DNA of 64,000 nucleotides from an uncultured Atopobiaceae bacterium (GTDB lineage Bacteria; Actinomycetota; Coriobacteriia; Coriobacteriales; Atopobiaceae), in contig CALULO010000003.1 in assembly GCA_944321515.1 (NCBI GenBank), forward strand, positions 149,960 to 213,959, read 5' to 3'. Positions within the stretch are counted from its first letter, which is position 1. Every line of letters begins with the position of its first letter. The translations under genes and the position numbers were made by a program. This document shows, piece by piece, positions 37,775 through 46,530 of this stretch. Below the pieces are notes generated by a model. That model searched no databases. It was not told the DNA's origin and saw only the letters and a list, made by a program, of their open reading frames with translations.

Positions 37775-38962
37775 ATGGACACCACAACGCCCGACAACGT
37801 ATCCGTCGCAGCCGCCGCAGCAGAGCGTCCCGCGCCGTTCGAGCGCGCCCGCGGGAAGTTTGGCTTCGGGTGCATGCGCCTTCCGCAGCTCGAGGACAAG
37901 ACCGTCGACCTCGCCGCTTTCACCGAGATGGTGGACGCCTTCCTCGACGGCGGCCTCAACTACTTCGACACCGCCCGCCCCTACCTCTCCGGCAACTCCG
38001 AGCCCGCGCTCGCCGCGGCGCTCACCTCCCGCCACGACCGCTCCGAGTTCGTGCTGGCTGACAAGCTCTCCCCCAGCTCCTTCGAGCGCGCCGAGGAGAT
38101 TCGCCCGCTCATCGAGGACCAGCTGCGCACCTGCGGCGTGGACTACTTCGACTACTACCTCATGCACTCGCAGGGCATGGGCAACTACCCCAAGTACCGC
38201 GAGTGCCGCGCCTACGAGCAGGCCTTCGAGGCCCGCGACGCCGGGCTCGTGCGCCACGTGGGCCTCTCCTTCCACAGCTCGGCCGCCTTCCTTGACCAGA
38301 TCCTGACCGAGAACCCCGACATCGAGTTCGTGCAGCTCCAAATCAACTACCTCGATTACGAGAGCGGCGTCATCCAGAGCAGGCTCTGCCTCGAGACCGC
38401 CCGCGCCCACGGCAAGCCCGTCATCGTGATGGAGCCCGTCAAGGGCGGGCGCCTCGTCAACCTGCCGCCCGAGGCCGTCGATGCCCTGGCCGCGGCGGGC
38501 CCGGGCTCGCCCGCCAGCTACGCGCTGCGCTTTGCGGCGGGGCTGCCCGGCGTGGAGATGGTGCTCTCGGGCATGGGATCGATGGACATGGTGCGCGACA
38601 ACGTGGCCACGTTCTCCCCGTTCACCCCCCTCTCGGAGGCAGAGCTCGCGGCCGTCGAGCGCGCGGCGGAGGCCCTGCGCGGCCAGAACGTCATCGGCTG
38701 CACCGCCTGCCGCTACTGCGTGGACGGCTGCCCCAGGAAGATCAACATCCCCGACCTCTTCTCCTGCCTCAACGCCAAGCGCGCCTACAACGAGGACTCG
38801 GCCGGCTTCTACTACAAGTCGGTCCACACCGGCCACGGCCACGGCCTGGCCTCCGAGTGCGTGGGCTGCGGCAAGTGCGAGGCGGCCTGCCCCCAGCACC
38901 TCCCCATCCGCGAGCTGCTCAAGGACGTCGCCGCCGAGTTCGAGACCGAGCAGGCCTCCTAG
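37775..38962 (+). CDS. Aldo/keto reductase with C-terminal 4Fe-4S ferredoxin domain
   Basis: 395 aa. The aldo/keto reductase barrel (about 25-300) begins GFGCMRLPQLED, has YFDTA with the catalytic Asp, the catalytic Lys segment ADKLSP and MHSQ. The C-terminal domain (about 305-390) has two Cys clusters, CTACRYCVDGCP and CVGCGKCEAACP, for iron-sulphur centres. This fused type is common in anaerobes and probably moves electrons between ferredoxin-like partners and an NAD(P)H-linked carbonyl reduction; the substrate is unknown. ATG 37775 follows GGAAGAGGGG. It appears monocistronic. A GGCGAGAAG word begins at the last base of its stop codon. Confidence 0.9.
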   Translation: MDTTTPDNVSVAAAAAERPAPFERARGKFGFGCMRLPQLEDKTVDLAAFTEMVDAFLDGGLNYFDTARPYLSGNSEPALAAALTSRHDRSEFVLADKLSPSSFERAEEIRPLIEDQLRTCGVDYFDYYLMHSQGMGNYPKYRECRAYEQAFEARDAGLVRHVGLSFHSSAAFLDQILTENPDIEFVQLQINYLDYESGVIQSRLCLETARAHGKPVIVMEPVKGGRLVNLPPEAVDALAAAGPGSPASYALRFAAGLPGVEMVLSGMGSMDMVRDNVATFSPFTPLSEAELAAVERAAEALRGQNVIGCTACRYCVDGCPRKINIPDLFSCLNAKRAYNEDSAGFYYKSVHTGHGHGLASECVGCGKCEAACPQHLPIRELLKDVAAEFETEQAS

Positions 38963-39187
38963 GCGAGAAGGGCGCGGCGGCGCCAGCGCCGGCCCGCCGA
39001 CACGGTGCGCATCACGTCGGCCGCGGCCCGGGCCCCCAGGCCGCGGCTGTGGTTCGTTACGGCGGGGTCCCGTCCTTCTCGCCCCGCCCGCCCTTTCTCC
39101 CAGACCGTTCTTCTCGCCATGTGAATACGAGCGGGCCGAACGGGGAACAACAAAGTGTCCAAAACCAGCCGACCCCGAGGAGGCCAC

Positions 39188-40165
39188 ATGAGCGACCCGA
39201 GCACCGAGACGAGCGAGGCCTCCCACCCCGCCTTCCACACCGCGATCTTCCCCTCCGGCGGCACGGAGCACACGCTCGTCCCCGCCGCCGACGGCCCCAC
39301 GCCGATCGAGGGACGCCTGCGAAAGGCGCCGCTGCGCGTGCCGGACAACTACGAGTCCTGCAGCGGCTTCACGCTCTTCGGTCGGCGCATCAAGACGCTG
39401 CTCTACTCCACGGACGTGGCTGCCATCCGCAACTCCAACGCGGACGCCATCTTTGCCGTCTACCCCTTCACCGCCCAGCCCGCGATTACGCAGGCCCTGC
39501 TCACGGTAGCCGAGGCCCCGCTCTTCGTGGGCGTGGGCGGCGGCACCACCACGGGCCGGCGCGCTGCCGAGCTCGCCGCCGTCTCGGAGATGCAGGGGGC
39601 AGCGGGCGTGGTCCTCAACTCGCCCGCCACCCCAGACATGGTGGCGCAGGTGGTCTCCACCGTGGACATCCCCGTTGTCGCCACGATCACGCGCTTTGAC
39701 AACGAGGCCGCCGAGAAGATCCAGGCCGGCGCCCGCATCATCAACGTCGCCGCGGGGCGCGCCACCGCCGACGTCATCCGCGAGCTGCGCGCCGCCTTCC
39801 CGGCGCTGCCGATCATCGCCACCGGCGGCCGCAACGACGAGGCCGCGGCGGCCACGGTGGCCGCCGGCGCCAACGCGCTCATCTGGGCGCCGCCGAGCGT
39901 CGTGGAGCTCCAGCGGGACATGATGGTCCGCTACCGCGAGAAGGCCGGGGCCGAGGCGCAGGCCGCCGGCGAGGAGAAGCCCGTCGCCACCGTGGTGGGC
40001 GTGCCCGACATCACCGACATGCCGGTGGCTGACGTCCCGAACGGCGTGGTGGAGAGCGTCTCCCCCGAGGTCGAGGAGGTCGAGCAGATCGGCGACGAGG
40101 ACTTCGTGAGCCCCTATCGGGGACGCCTGCCCCGCCTCGCCTTCCACACGCGCCGTCTGTTCTAG
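39188..40165 (+). CDS. TIM-barrel-like protein of unknown function
   Basis: 325 aa. The core (about 75-250) alternates strands and helices with phosphate-binding features: FVGVGGGTTTGRR, GVVLNSPATPDMV, VDIPVVATITRFD, GARIINVAAG and PIIATGGRND. The pattern resembles (beta/alpha)8 barrels such as ThiE- or KDPG-aldolase-like enzymes, without a diagnostic active site that I can name. It is often annotated only as a hydrolase. The C-terminal 75 residues are acidic (VEEVEQIGDEDFV) and end in a basic tail. ATG 39188 follows GAGGAGG. It is followed by a repeat array. Confidence 0.6.
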   Translation: MSDPSTETSEASHPAFHTAIFPSGGTEHTLVPAADGPTPIEGRLRKAPLRVPDNYESCSGFTLFGRRIKTLLYSTDVAAIRNSNADAIFAVYPFTAQPAITQALLTVAEAPLFVGVGGGTTTGRRAAELAAVSEMQGAAGVVLNSPATPDMVAQVVSTVDIPVVATITRFDNEAAEKIQAGARIINVAAGRATADVIRELRAAFPALPIIATGGRNDEAAAATVAAGANALIWAPPSVVELQRDMMVRYREKAGAEAQAAGEEKPVATVVGVPDITDMPVADVPNGVVESVSPEVEEVEQIGDEDFVSPYRGRLPRLAFHTRRLF

Positions 40166-40235
40166 CGCCGTCGCGCTGCCCTTCTCGCCGGACGCTCTTC
40201 TCGTTAGCGCCTTTTCGTCAGCTGCCTTTTCGCCA

Positions 40236-40380
40236 GCTCGCGCTAAGTCACGCAATGTCAGTCTCAAGCGTGACTTAGCGCGAGTTGACGCTCCTCAACT
40301 CACCAAAAGTCACGCTTTTCGCCGCCAAAACGTGACATTGGACGAGCCGACGAACGTCAGCTCGCTCAAAGTAGCGTCCG
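40236..40380. repeat. 62 bp period inverted-repeat array (locus 1, about 2.5 units)
   Basis: The CTCGCTCAAAGTCACG-type motif starts at 40237, 40299 and 40361, exactly 62 bp apart, with its complement in between. The first unit is a perfect 17 bp stem: CTCGCGCTAAGTCACGC (40237-40253) with 40268-40284. The second is AAAAGTCACGCTTTT opposite AAAACGTGACATT; the third is a half unit. It lies between the TIM-barrel gene and the 3' end of the AbiEi-like gene, with CTTCTCGCC words at 40181 and 40405. Confidence 0.88.
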
Positions 40381-40438
40381 GGCGGCTAGGGCACGGGCGG
40401 CCGGGGCGAGAAGAGCGTCCCGCGGGAAAGCCGGGCGC

Positions 40439-41488
40439 TCAGCGCCGAAGTAGCGAGCCCCAGTCCGGCAGGGGCATTCTCCCGGAAAGGGCGAGCGGCG
40501 AGTCCGCCTTTGGCACGCCATACAGCTCAAGCTTCCTAACGAGCTCGTCCGCCCCGGCCGCCTCCTCGTAGGTGAAGCGCAGCACCGAGACGTCATACGA
40601 GGTTATGAGCCCCTCGCGGCTCCGCTGGGCGAGAAGCACCTCCTCCGGGGACCTGTCGGCCGTCATCGCAGGATCGACGAACTTTCCCGCGCCGTCGCAC
40701 TCCCCCACGATGACGCGCCCGTCTGCGCGCACCCAGGCGAAGTCAACCCGAAAGGCTCGTCCCGGGCGAAGCGGGTCGGGCACCCGCACCTGCAGCTCGG
40801 GAAGCATGTACCCTTGCTCGATCATCACCGCGCGCCCTATTGACTCCCCGCCGCTCTCCGCGCGGCCGTCCGCGCACGCCAGCGTCCGCAGCGCGCCGGT
40901 CACGCCTCGGCACGACCCCTCTCGCGCGAGGAAGTACCCCTCGAGCGCCTCCCTCCTGCCCGGCCGCCCGCGCACGACCATGTCGGCGACGACCATCCCC
41001 TCCCTGAAGCTCATCCAGCGGAGGCTGTCGAGCGCAGTGCGGGCAAGCGGCGTCACCAAGACGCCAGAACGCCTGACCGGCTCCTCCTCCACCCCGCCGT
41101 ACGATCCGAGGTCGACGCGGTGATAGTGCACGCGCTCGGTTCGCGCCGGCCATGAGGTGCCGGGGGCCACGACATGGAGGGGGCGCTGCTGCGCATACGA
41201 GACGTTCGCCCCGAACGCAAGGGCCGCCGAAGGCCCGCAGAAGACCCAGTCGGGATGCATCAGCTGCATACCCCGCATGATCGAGAGGGTTCTTTGCGTC
41301 GGGCCGAGGCGCTCCCACTCGTCTCGAAGGGCGTAGAGCCCACGCTCCGGCGAGACAATCTCACCGTCCTCGCCGAGCCTGCGCCGAAGGGCGACGCGCA
41401 GGCGGTGTGACGGCGCCGGCACGCATGCCCCCTCGCCGTCCTCGTCCTTAAACAGCGCCCGCACTTCTTGCTCGACCCTTGCGCTCAT
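40439..41488 (-). CDS. AbiEi-like protein with possible PD-(D/E)XK nuclease C-terminus
   Basis: 349 aa. The N-terminal part (about 25-60, RLRVALRRRLGEDGEIVSPE) looks like the winged helix of AbiEi-type antitoxins; the middle (PDWVFCGPSAALAFGA, VTPLARTALDSL) matches that family's second domain. The C-terminal part has RVDFAWVRADGRVIVGECDG, close to the DUF559-type nuclease pattern in which Asp and Glu bind metal. No AbiEii-type toxin gene lies beside it. Relatives are repeated in Coriobacteriia genomes and are often unnamed. ATG 41488 follows AAGGGGGG. It is flanked by a repeat array and an AT-rich block. Assignment to a defence role is inference. Confidence 0.55.
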   Translation of the reverse strand: MSARVEQEVRALFKDEDGEGACVPAPSHRLRVALRRRLGEDGEIVSPERGLYALRDEWERLGPTQRTLSIMRGMQLMHPDWVFCGPSAALAFGANVSYAQQRPLHVVAPGTSWPARTERVHYHRVDLGSYGGVEEEPVRRSGVLVTPLARTALDSLRWMSFREGMVVADMVVRGRPGRREALEGYFLAREGSCRGVTGALRTLACADGRAESGGESIGRAVMIEQGYMLPELQVRVPDPLRPGRAFRVDFAWVRADGRVIVGECDGAGKFVDPAMTADRSPEEVLLAQRSREGLITSYDVSVLRFTYEEAAGADELVRKLELYGVPKADSPLALSGRMPLPDWGSLLRR

Positions 41489-41534
41489 AATGCCCCCCTT
41501 GCGTGAGGGGATTGTTTCACGAAAGCGCCGGCAG

Positions 41535-41600
41535 AATTGTGATTGATAATTTAGTTGATATATTATATTTTTGAAGTTGATATTGTTTTAAAGGGCTTTC
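41535..41600. other. AT-rich block with three TTGATA repeats
   Basis: About 70 bp of mostly A/T sequence inside high-GC DNA. TTGATA occurs at 41543, 41555 and 41577 (spacing 12 and 22), with TATTATATTTTT in the middle. It lies 50 bp upstream of the AbiEi-like gene. It could be a strong promoter/UP element, a binding site for a nucleoid-silencing protein, or a trace of insertion. Confidence 0.6.
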
Positions 41601-41738
41601 GCAGGTCGTAGCCTTTGGAGACTGCAGTAAGTCAGAAGAGAGATTGGTGCAATCCGCAGAAGGTCGGTTTTTCTCGGCAATCGGGGCGACCGGAAACGGA
41701 GAGCACGTCAAGCCAGACCCCTTAACGCAACAAGGAGG

Positions 41739-41827
41739 CAAGGGGGACGGAGGCCTTTGTCACGGTGGGGGCTCAGGTGGGACAAGGGACAGGGGCGTGA
41801 CGAAAGCCTCCGTCCCCCTTGTCCCAC
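41739..41827. repeat. GGGGACGGAGGC-family inverted repeat (copy 1)
   Basis: The left arm 41739-41763 (CAAGGGGGACGGAGGC then CTTTGTCAC) and right arm 41797-41821 (GTGACGAAAGCC then TCCGTCCCCCTTG) pair almost perfectly around a 33 nt loop. The family has further copies at 49068, 62575, 63788 and 63897. Confidence 0.8.
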
Positions 41828-41945
41828 CCTCCGTCTTCCGTCGCGTCTCTTTTGTCATAGTCGAGGCGGGCCAAAACGGCTCCGAGCGTGCATAATGGTG
41901 GGAGCCGCGTTCAGCCTGCCAGCCAACACCCGAGGGGAGCCACGC

Positions 41946-42524
41946 ATGAAGGAACTTGAGGACCGCATTCGCCAGGACGGAATCGTTCGCGAGGGCAACG
42001 TCCTCAAGGTCGACAGCTTCCTCAACCACCAGTGCGACGTGGCGCTCTACGACCGCATGGGCGCCGAGTGGGCCCGCCTGTTTGCGGGCAAGCGCGTCGA
42101 CAAGATCTTGACCATCGAGTCCTCGGGCATCGGCATCGCATGCGTGGCCGCCACGCACTTCGACAACGTCCCCGTGGTGTTCGCGCGCAAGACCGAGTCC
42201 AAGAACATGGACGGTGACCAGTACCGCACGCAAATCCGCAGCTACACCAAGGGGCGCGAGTACCAGGTCATCGTGGCCAAGCGTTTCCTCTCCCCCGGCG
42301 AGCACGTCCTGGTGATCGACGACTTCATGGCCATGGGCTGTGCCATGAACGGCCTGCTCCAGATCTGCGAGGAGGCCGGCGTCGTGGTCGAGGGCATCGG
42401 CATCGCCATCGAGAAGGGCTTCCAGCCCGGCGGCGCACAGCTGCGCGAGCGCGGCTACCAGGTAGAGTCGCTTGCCATCGTGCGGTCCATGGACACCGAG
42501 ACCGGCCTCATCGAGTTCGCGTAG
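41946..42524 (+). CDS. xpt: Xanthine phosphoribosyltransferase
   Basis: 192 aa, full length. It has the phosphoribosyl-pyrophosphate loop [17 protein letters not shown], the N-terminal [14 protein letters not shown] segment and SFLNHQCD typical of Xpt, and [14 protein letters not shown]. It makes XMP from xanthine and PRPP in purine salvage. ATG 41946 follows GAGGGGAG. In Firmicutes xpt is often under a guanine riboswitch with pbuX; neither is seen here. A molybdenum hydroxylase about 10 kb away could use purines too, but a shared pathway is only a possibility. Confidence 0.93.
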   Translation: MKELEDRIRQDGIVREGNVLKVDSFLNHQCDVALYDRMGAEWARLFAGKRVDKILTIESSGIGIACVAATHFDNVPVVFARKTESKNMDGDQYRTQIRSYTKGREYQVIVAKRFLSPGEHVLVIDDFMAMGCAMNGLLQICEEAGVVVEGIGIAIEKGFQPGGAQLRERGYQVESLAIVRSMDTETGLIEFA

Positions 42525-42594
42525 GCAGTCTGAACAAGCAGGACGTGCGTCTTGGTGACGTGGGCAGCTGGCCCGCGTGAACGGGTTTGGCGCT

Positions 42595-42852
42595 CCTCGC
42601 GCAAAGCAACGCTTCGACAGCAAAATGGTGACTTTGGACGAGCCACATGTCAGATGGCTCGCTCAAAGTCACGTTTTCGTGCGCCATCCGTGACTTTGAG
42701 CGAGTTGTGGCGACGTAACTCGCGCAAAGTAACGTTTCATAGCCGAAAAGCGTGACTTAAAACGAGTTGGCGCTACTCAACTCGCGTAAAGTCACACTTC
42801 TCCTACGAAAAACGTGACTTAGAGCGAGTCGCATCGCCCAAACTCGCGCAAA
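42595..42852. repeat. 62 bp period inverted-repeat array (locus 2, about 4.5 units)
   Basis: Motif CTCGCGCAAAGTCACG (with variants) starts at 42596, 42658, 42719, 42781 and 42843, spacing 62, 61, 62 and 62 bp. Each is followed after 8-11 variable bases by its reverse complement (CGTGACTTAGAGCGAG type) and then about 10-12 variable bases. RNA from either strand would form a row of four hairpins. Confidence 0.9.
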
Positions 42853-42975
42853 GTCACGCTCGCGGTGCCTGCAGCGCCCGTCACGCTCGCGATACCTGCG
42901 GCGCCTGCAGCGCCCGTCACGCTCGCGGTGCCTGCGGCGCCCGTCACGCTCGCGGCGCCCGCAGCGCCCGCGGCG
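42853..42975. repeat. Tandem repeat, 27 bp unit
   Basis: GTCACGCTCGCGG-type words start at 42853, 42880, 42916 and 42943 (steps 27, 36, 27), joined by GTGCCTGCGGCGCCC-like linkers. The first copy is also the last half-site of the neighbouring hairpin array, so the tandem probably grew out of it. Confidence 0.8.
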
Positions 42976-43052
42976 CGGACACCCGCCGTGCTTCGAGCGT
43001 CGCTGCTCCGTGGTCCTTCTCGCCCGCCGGCAAAAAAAGCCCCATTTCCCTG

Positions 43053-43080
43053 TTGACATATGAGCGTGCCCTCATATAAT
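43053..43080 (+). promoter_or_regulatory. Consensus promoter with overlapping inverted repeat, metal-efflux operon
   Basis: TTGACA (43053-43058) and TATAAT (43075-43080), a 16 bp spacer. ATATGAG (43058-43064) and CTCATAT (43071-43077) form an inverted repeat inside the promoter. This is the best promoter in the window. Confidence 0.85.
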
Positions 43081-43092
43081 CATTGTCAACCA

Positions 43093-43120
43093 GAACATGT
43101 GAGCATTTGTTCAGATGTTC
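43093..43120 (+). promoter_or_regulatory. SmtB/ArsR-type 12-2-12 operator
   Basis: GAACAT (43093-43098) and ATGTTC (43115-43120) enclose TGAGCA (43100-43105) and TGTTCA (43108-43113) around the same centre. This is the nested palindrome bound by SmtB/CzrA-type repressors. It lies downstream of the -10, where a repressor blocks transcription. Confidence 0.75.
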
Positions 43121-43169
43121 AGAATGAGACGGGAGTCGGGACGACGCACAGCGCCGGGAAGGGAGCCGC

Positions 43170-43493
43170 ATGGCAGAGGAGATCGCAGTCGGCGAGGCCC
43201 CGTCCGAGATGCCGGACGAGGAGCTGCTCTACGACCTCGCCGACCTCTTCAAGGTCTTCAGCGACACCACGCGCATCAAGATCCTCTTCGCCCTCCTGGG
43301 CCGAGAGCTCTGCGTGGCGGACATCGCCGAGGAGACGGGAACCACCCAGAGCGCGGTCAGCCACCAGCTGCGCACGCTCAAGTCCGCGCGCCTGGTGCGC
43401 TTCCAGCGCGACGGGCGCAACGTGCTCTACTCGCTCGCCGACGACCACGTCTACACGATGCTCAACCAGGGCATGAGTCACATCTGCGAGTAG
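43170..43493 (+). CDS. ArsR/SmtB-family metal-sensing repressor (zinc/cobalt type)
   Basis: 107 aa. Winged helix with recognition helix TQSAVSHQLRTLKSARLV. The helix-5 metal site is complete: Asp91, His93, His104 and Glu107 keep the SmtB/CzrA spacing (D-x-H, then H-x2-E eleven residues later), which binds Zn(II) or Co(II). The alternative cadmium/lead site is not complete, because ELCVADIA has one Cys where CadC has ELCVCDL. It should repress its own promoter and the efflux genes in metal-poor cells. ATG 43170 follows GGAAGGGAG. Next genes: HMA protein and P-type ATPase. Confidence 0.92.
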   Translation: MAEEIAVGEAPSEMPDEELLYDLADLFKVFSDTTRIKILFALLGRELCVADIAEETGTTQSAVSHQLRTLKSARLVRFQRDGRNVLYSLADDHVYTMLNQGMSHICE

Positions 43494-43543
43494 CAGGCGA
43501 GAAGAACGGGACGAGGAGGACCTCCCCCGGAAAGGAGCCCACC

Positions 43544-43762
43544 ATGCGTAAGTCATTCAAGCTCGACGAGATCGACTGCGCCAACTGCGCGCAGAAGCTC
43601 CAGGACGCCATCTCCAGGCTTGAGGGCGTCGAGAAGGCCAGCGTCAACTTCCTCACGCAGAAGCTCACGCTCACTGCGCCCGACGAGGTCTTCGATGACG
43701 TGCTCGACCGCGTCGTCGCCCTCACCGCCGACCTCGAGCCCGACTGCGAGATCGTCCGCTAG
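43544..43762 (+). CDS. Free-standing heavy-metal-associated (HMA) domain protein
   Basis: 72 aa, a single ferredoxin-like HMA fold. The metal site is CANC (Cys12, Cys15) in EIDCANCAQKLQ; the DCANC form is typical of zinc/cadmium-type P-type ATPase N-domains rather than copper chaperones (usually MTCxxC). The ATPase two genes later lacks its own HMA domain, so this is probably its separated N-domain or chaperone. ATG 43544 follows GAAAGGAG. It lies 50 bp after the repressor and before a short terminator-like hairpin. Confidence 0.88.
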   Translation: MRKSFKLDEIDCANCAQKLQDAISRLEGVEKASVNFLTQKLTLTAPDEVFDDVLDRVVALTADLEPDCEIVR

Positions 43763-43768
43763 GCACCC

Positions 43769-43790
43769 GGCCGCCTCGCGCGGCCTTTCT
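43769..43790 (+). terminator. Short hairpin with TTTCT after the HMA gene
   Basis: GGCCGC (43769-43774) pairs with GCGGCC (43780-43785), then TTTCT. It may reduce read-through so that the ATPase depends partly on its own promoter and operator. Confidence 0.5.
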
Positions 43791-43801
43791 CGTGACCATT
43801 A

Positions 43802-43819
43802 TATGCACGTATGTTCATA
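43802..43819 (+). promoter_or_regulatory. Second ArsR-type operator, before the P-type ATPase
   Basis: TATGCACGTATGTTCATA is a near-palindrome of the CzrA/ZiaR type (one mismatch pair and one wobble). It ends 20 nt before the ATPase start, upstream of GGAGAGGAAG. Confidence 0.6.
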
Positions 43820-43839
43820 AGTTCATTTGGAGAGGAAGC

Positions 43840-45744
<1,905 letters not shown>

Positions 45745-45769
45745 GACTTCAAGCGGGCTTGCGGCGGAC

Positions 45770-45810
45770 GGGCCGCACGGCAGCGGGAACACTTCCCTGC
45801 CGTGCGGCCC
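45770..45810. terminator. Terminator between convergent ATPase and acetyltransferase genes
   Basis: A perfect 14 bp stem (45770-45783 with 45797-45810; arm GGGCCGCACGGCAG) and a 13 nt loop. It probably serves both converging genes. Confidence 0.8.
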
Positions 45811-45843
45811 TTACCGTATGCCGGCCTAACGACGCGCTCGCAG

Positions 45844-46425
<582 letters not shown>

Positions 46426-46445
46426 GTGTCCTCCTTCCGCGTCCT

Positions 46446-46501
46446 CCCGTGCTGTCGTGTAGCCATGCGGCCGTGCAGCCGTGCAGCCGTGCTGTCGTGC
46501 A
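46446..46501. repeat. 8 bp tandem repeat, seven units (GCCGTGCA type)
   Basis: Consecutive 8 bp units from 46446 to 46501: CCCGTGCT, GTCGTGTA, GCCATGCG, GCCGTGCA, GCCGTGCA, GCCGTGCT, GTCGTGCA. It lies upstream of the acetyltransferase ribosome binding site and 30 bp beyond the stop of the GH3 gene. Such short tandem repeats can change copy number by slippage. Confidence 0.8.
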
Positions 46502-46530
46502 GCCCACGATACCGCATGCCGCGGCGTCGG

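Larger units (their letters stand above)
41489..41945. other. Intergenic region with AT-rich block and an inverted-repeat element
   Basis: 457 bp between the divergent AbiEi-like gene and xpt. It holds an AT-rich block (41535-41600), a GGGGACGGAGGC-family element (41739-41827) and, just before xpt, a CATAAT at 41891-41896 that may be a -10. I saw no purine riboswitch fold. Short open frames cross it but none has a supported start. Confidence 0.55.
42525..43052. other. Intergenic region filled by two repeat types
   Basis: Between xpt and the arsR-type promoter. 42595-42852 is a 61-62 bp period array, running directly into a 27 bp tandem repeat (42853-42975); a CTTCTCGCC word lies at 43016. 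Short open frames across the repeats are products of periodicity, not genes. Confidence 0.6.

Noticed and set aside
41517..41741. 74 aa frame on the minus strand through the AT-rich block
   Set aside because: No ribosome binding site, no recognisable pattern; it is open mainly because of chance in a short intergenic stretch.
41840..41945. Purine riboswitch before xpt
   Set aside because: I could not find the conserved three-way-junction core; a covariance search (Rfam purine model) would settle it.
42552..42755. Small open reading frames across the repeat arrays (also 52162-52347, 52446-52661, 24806-25026)
   Set aside because: They arise from the periodic repeats and have no supported start.
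42865..43056. 63 aa Ala/Pro-rich frame over the 27 bp tandem repeat
   Set aside because: Its repetitive protein is a by-product of a tandem whose length is a multiple of three; no ribosome binding site.
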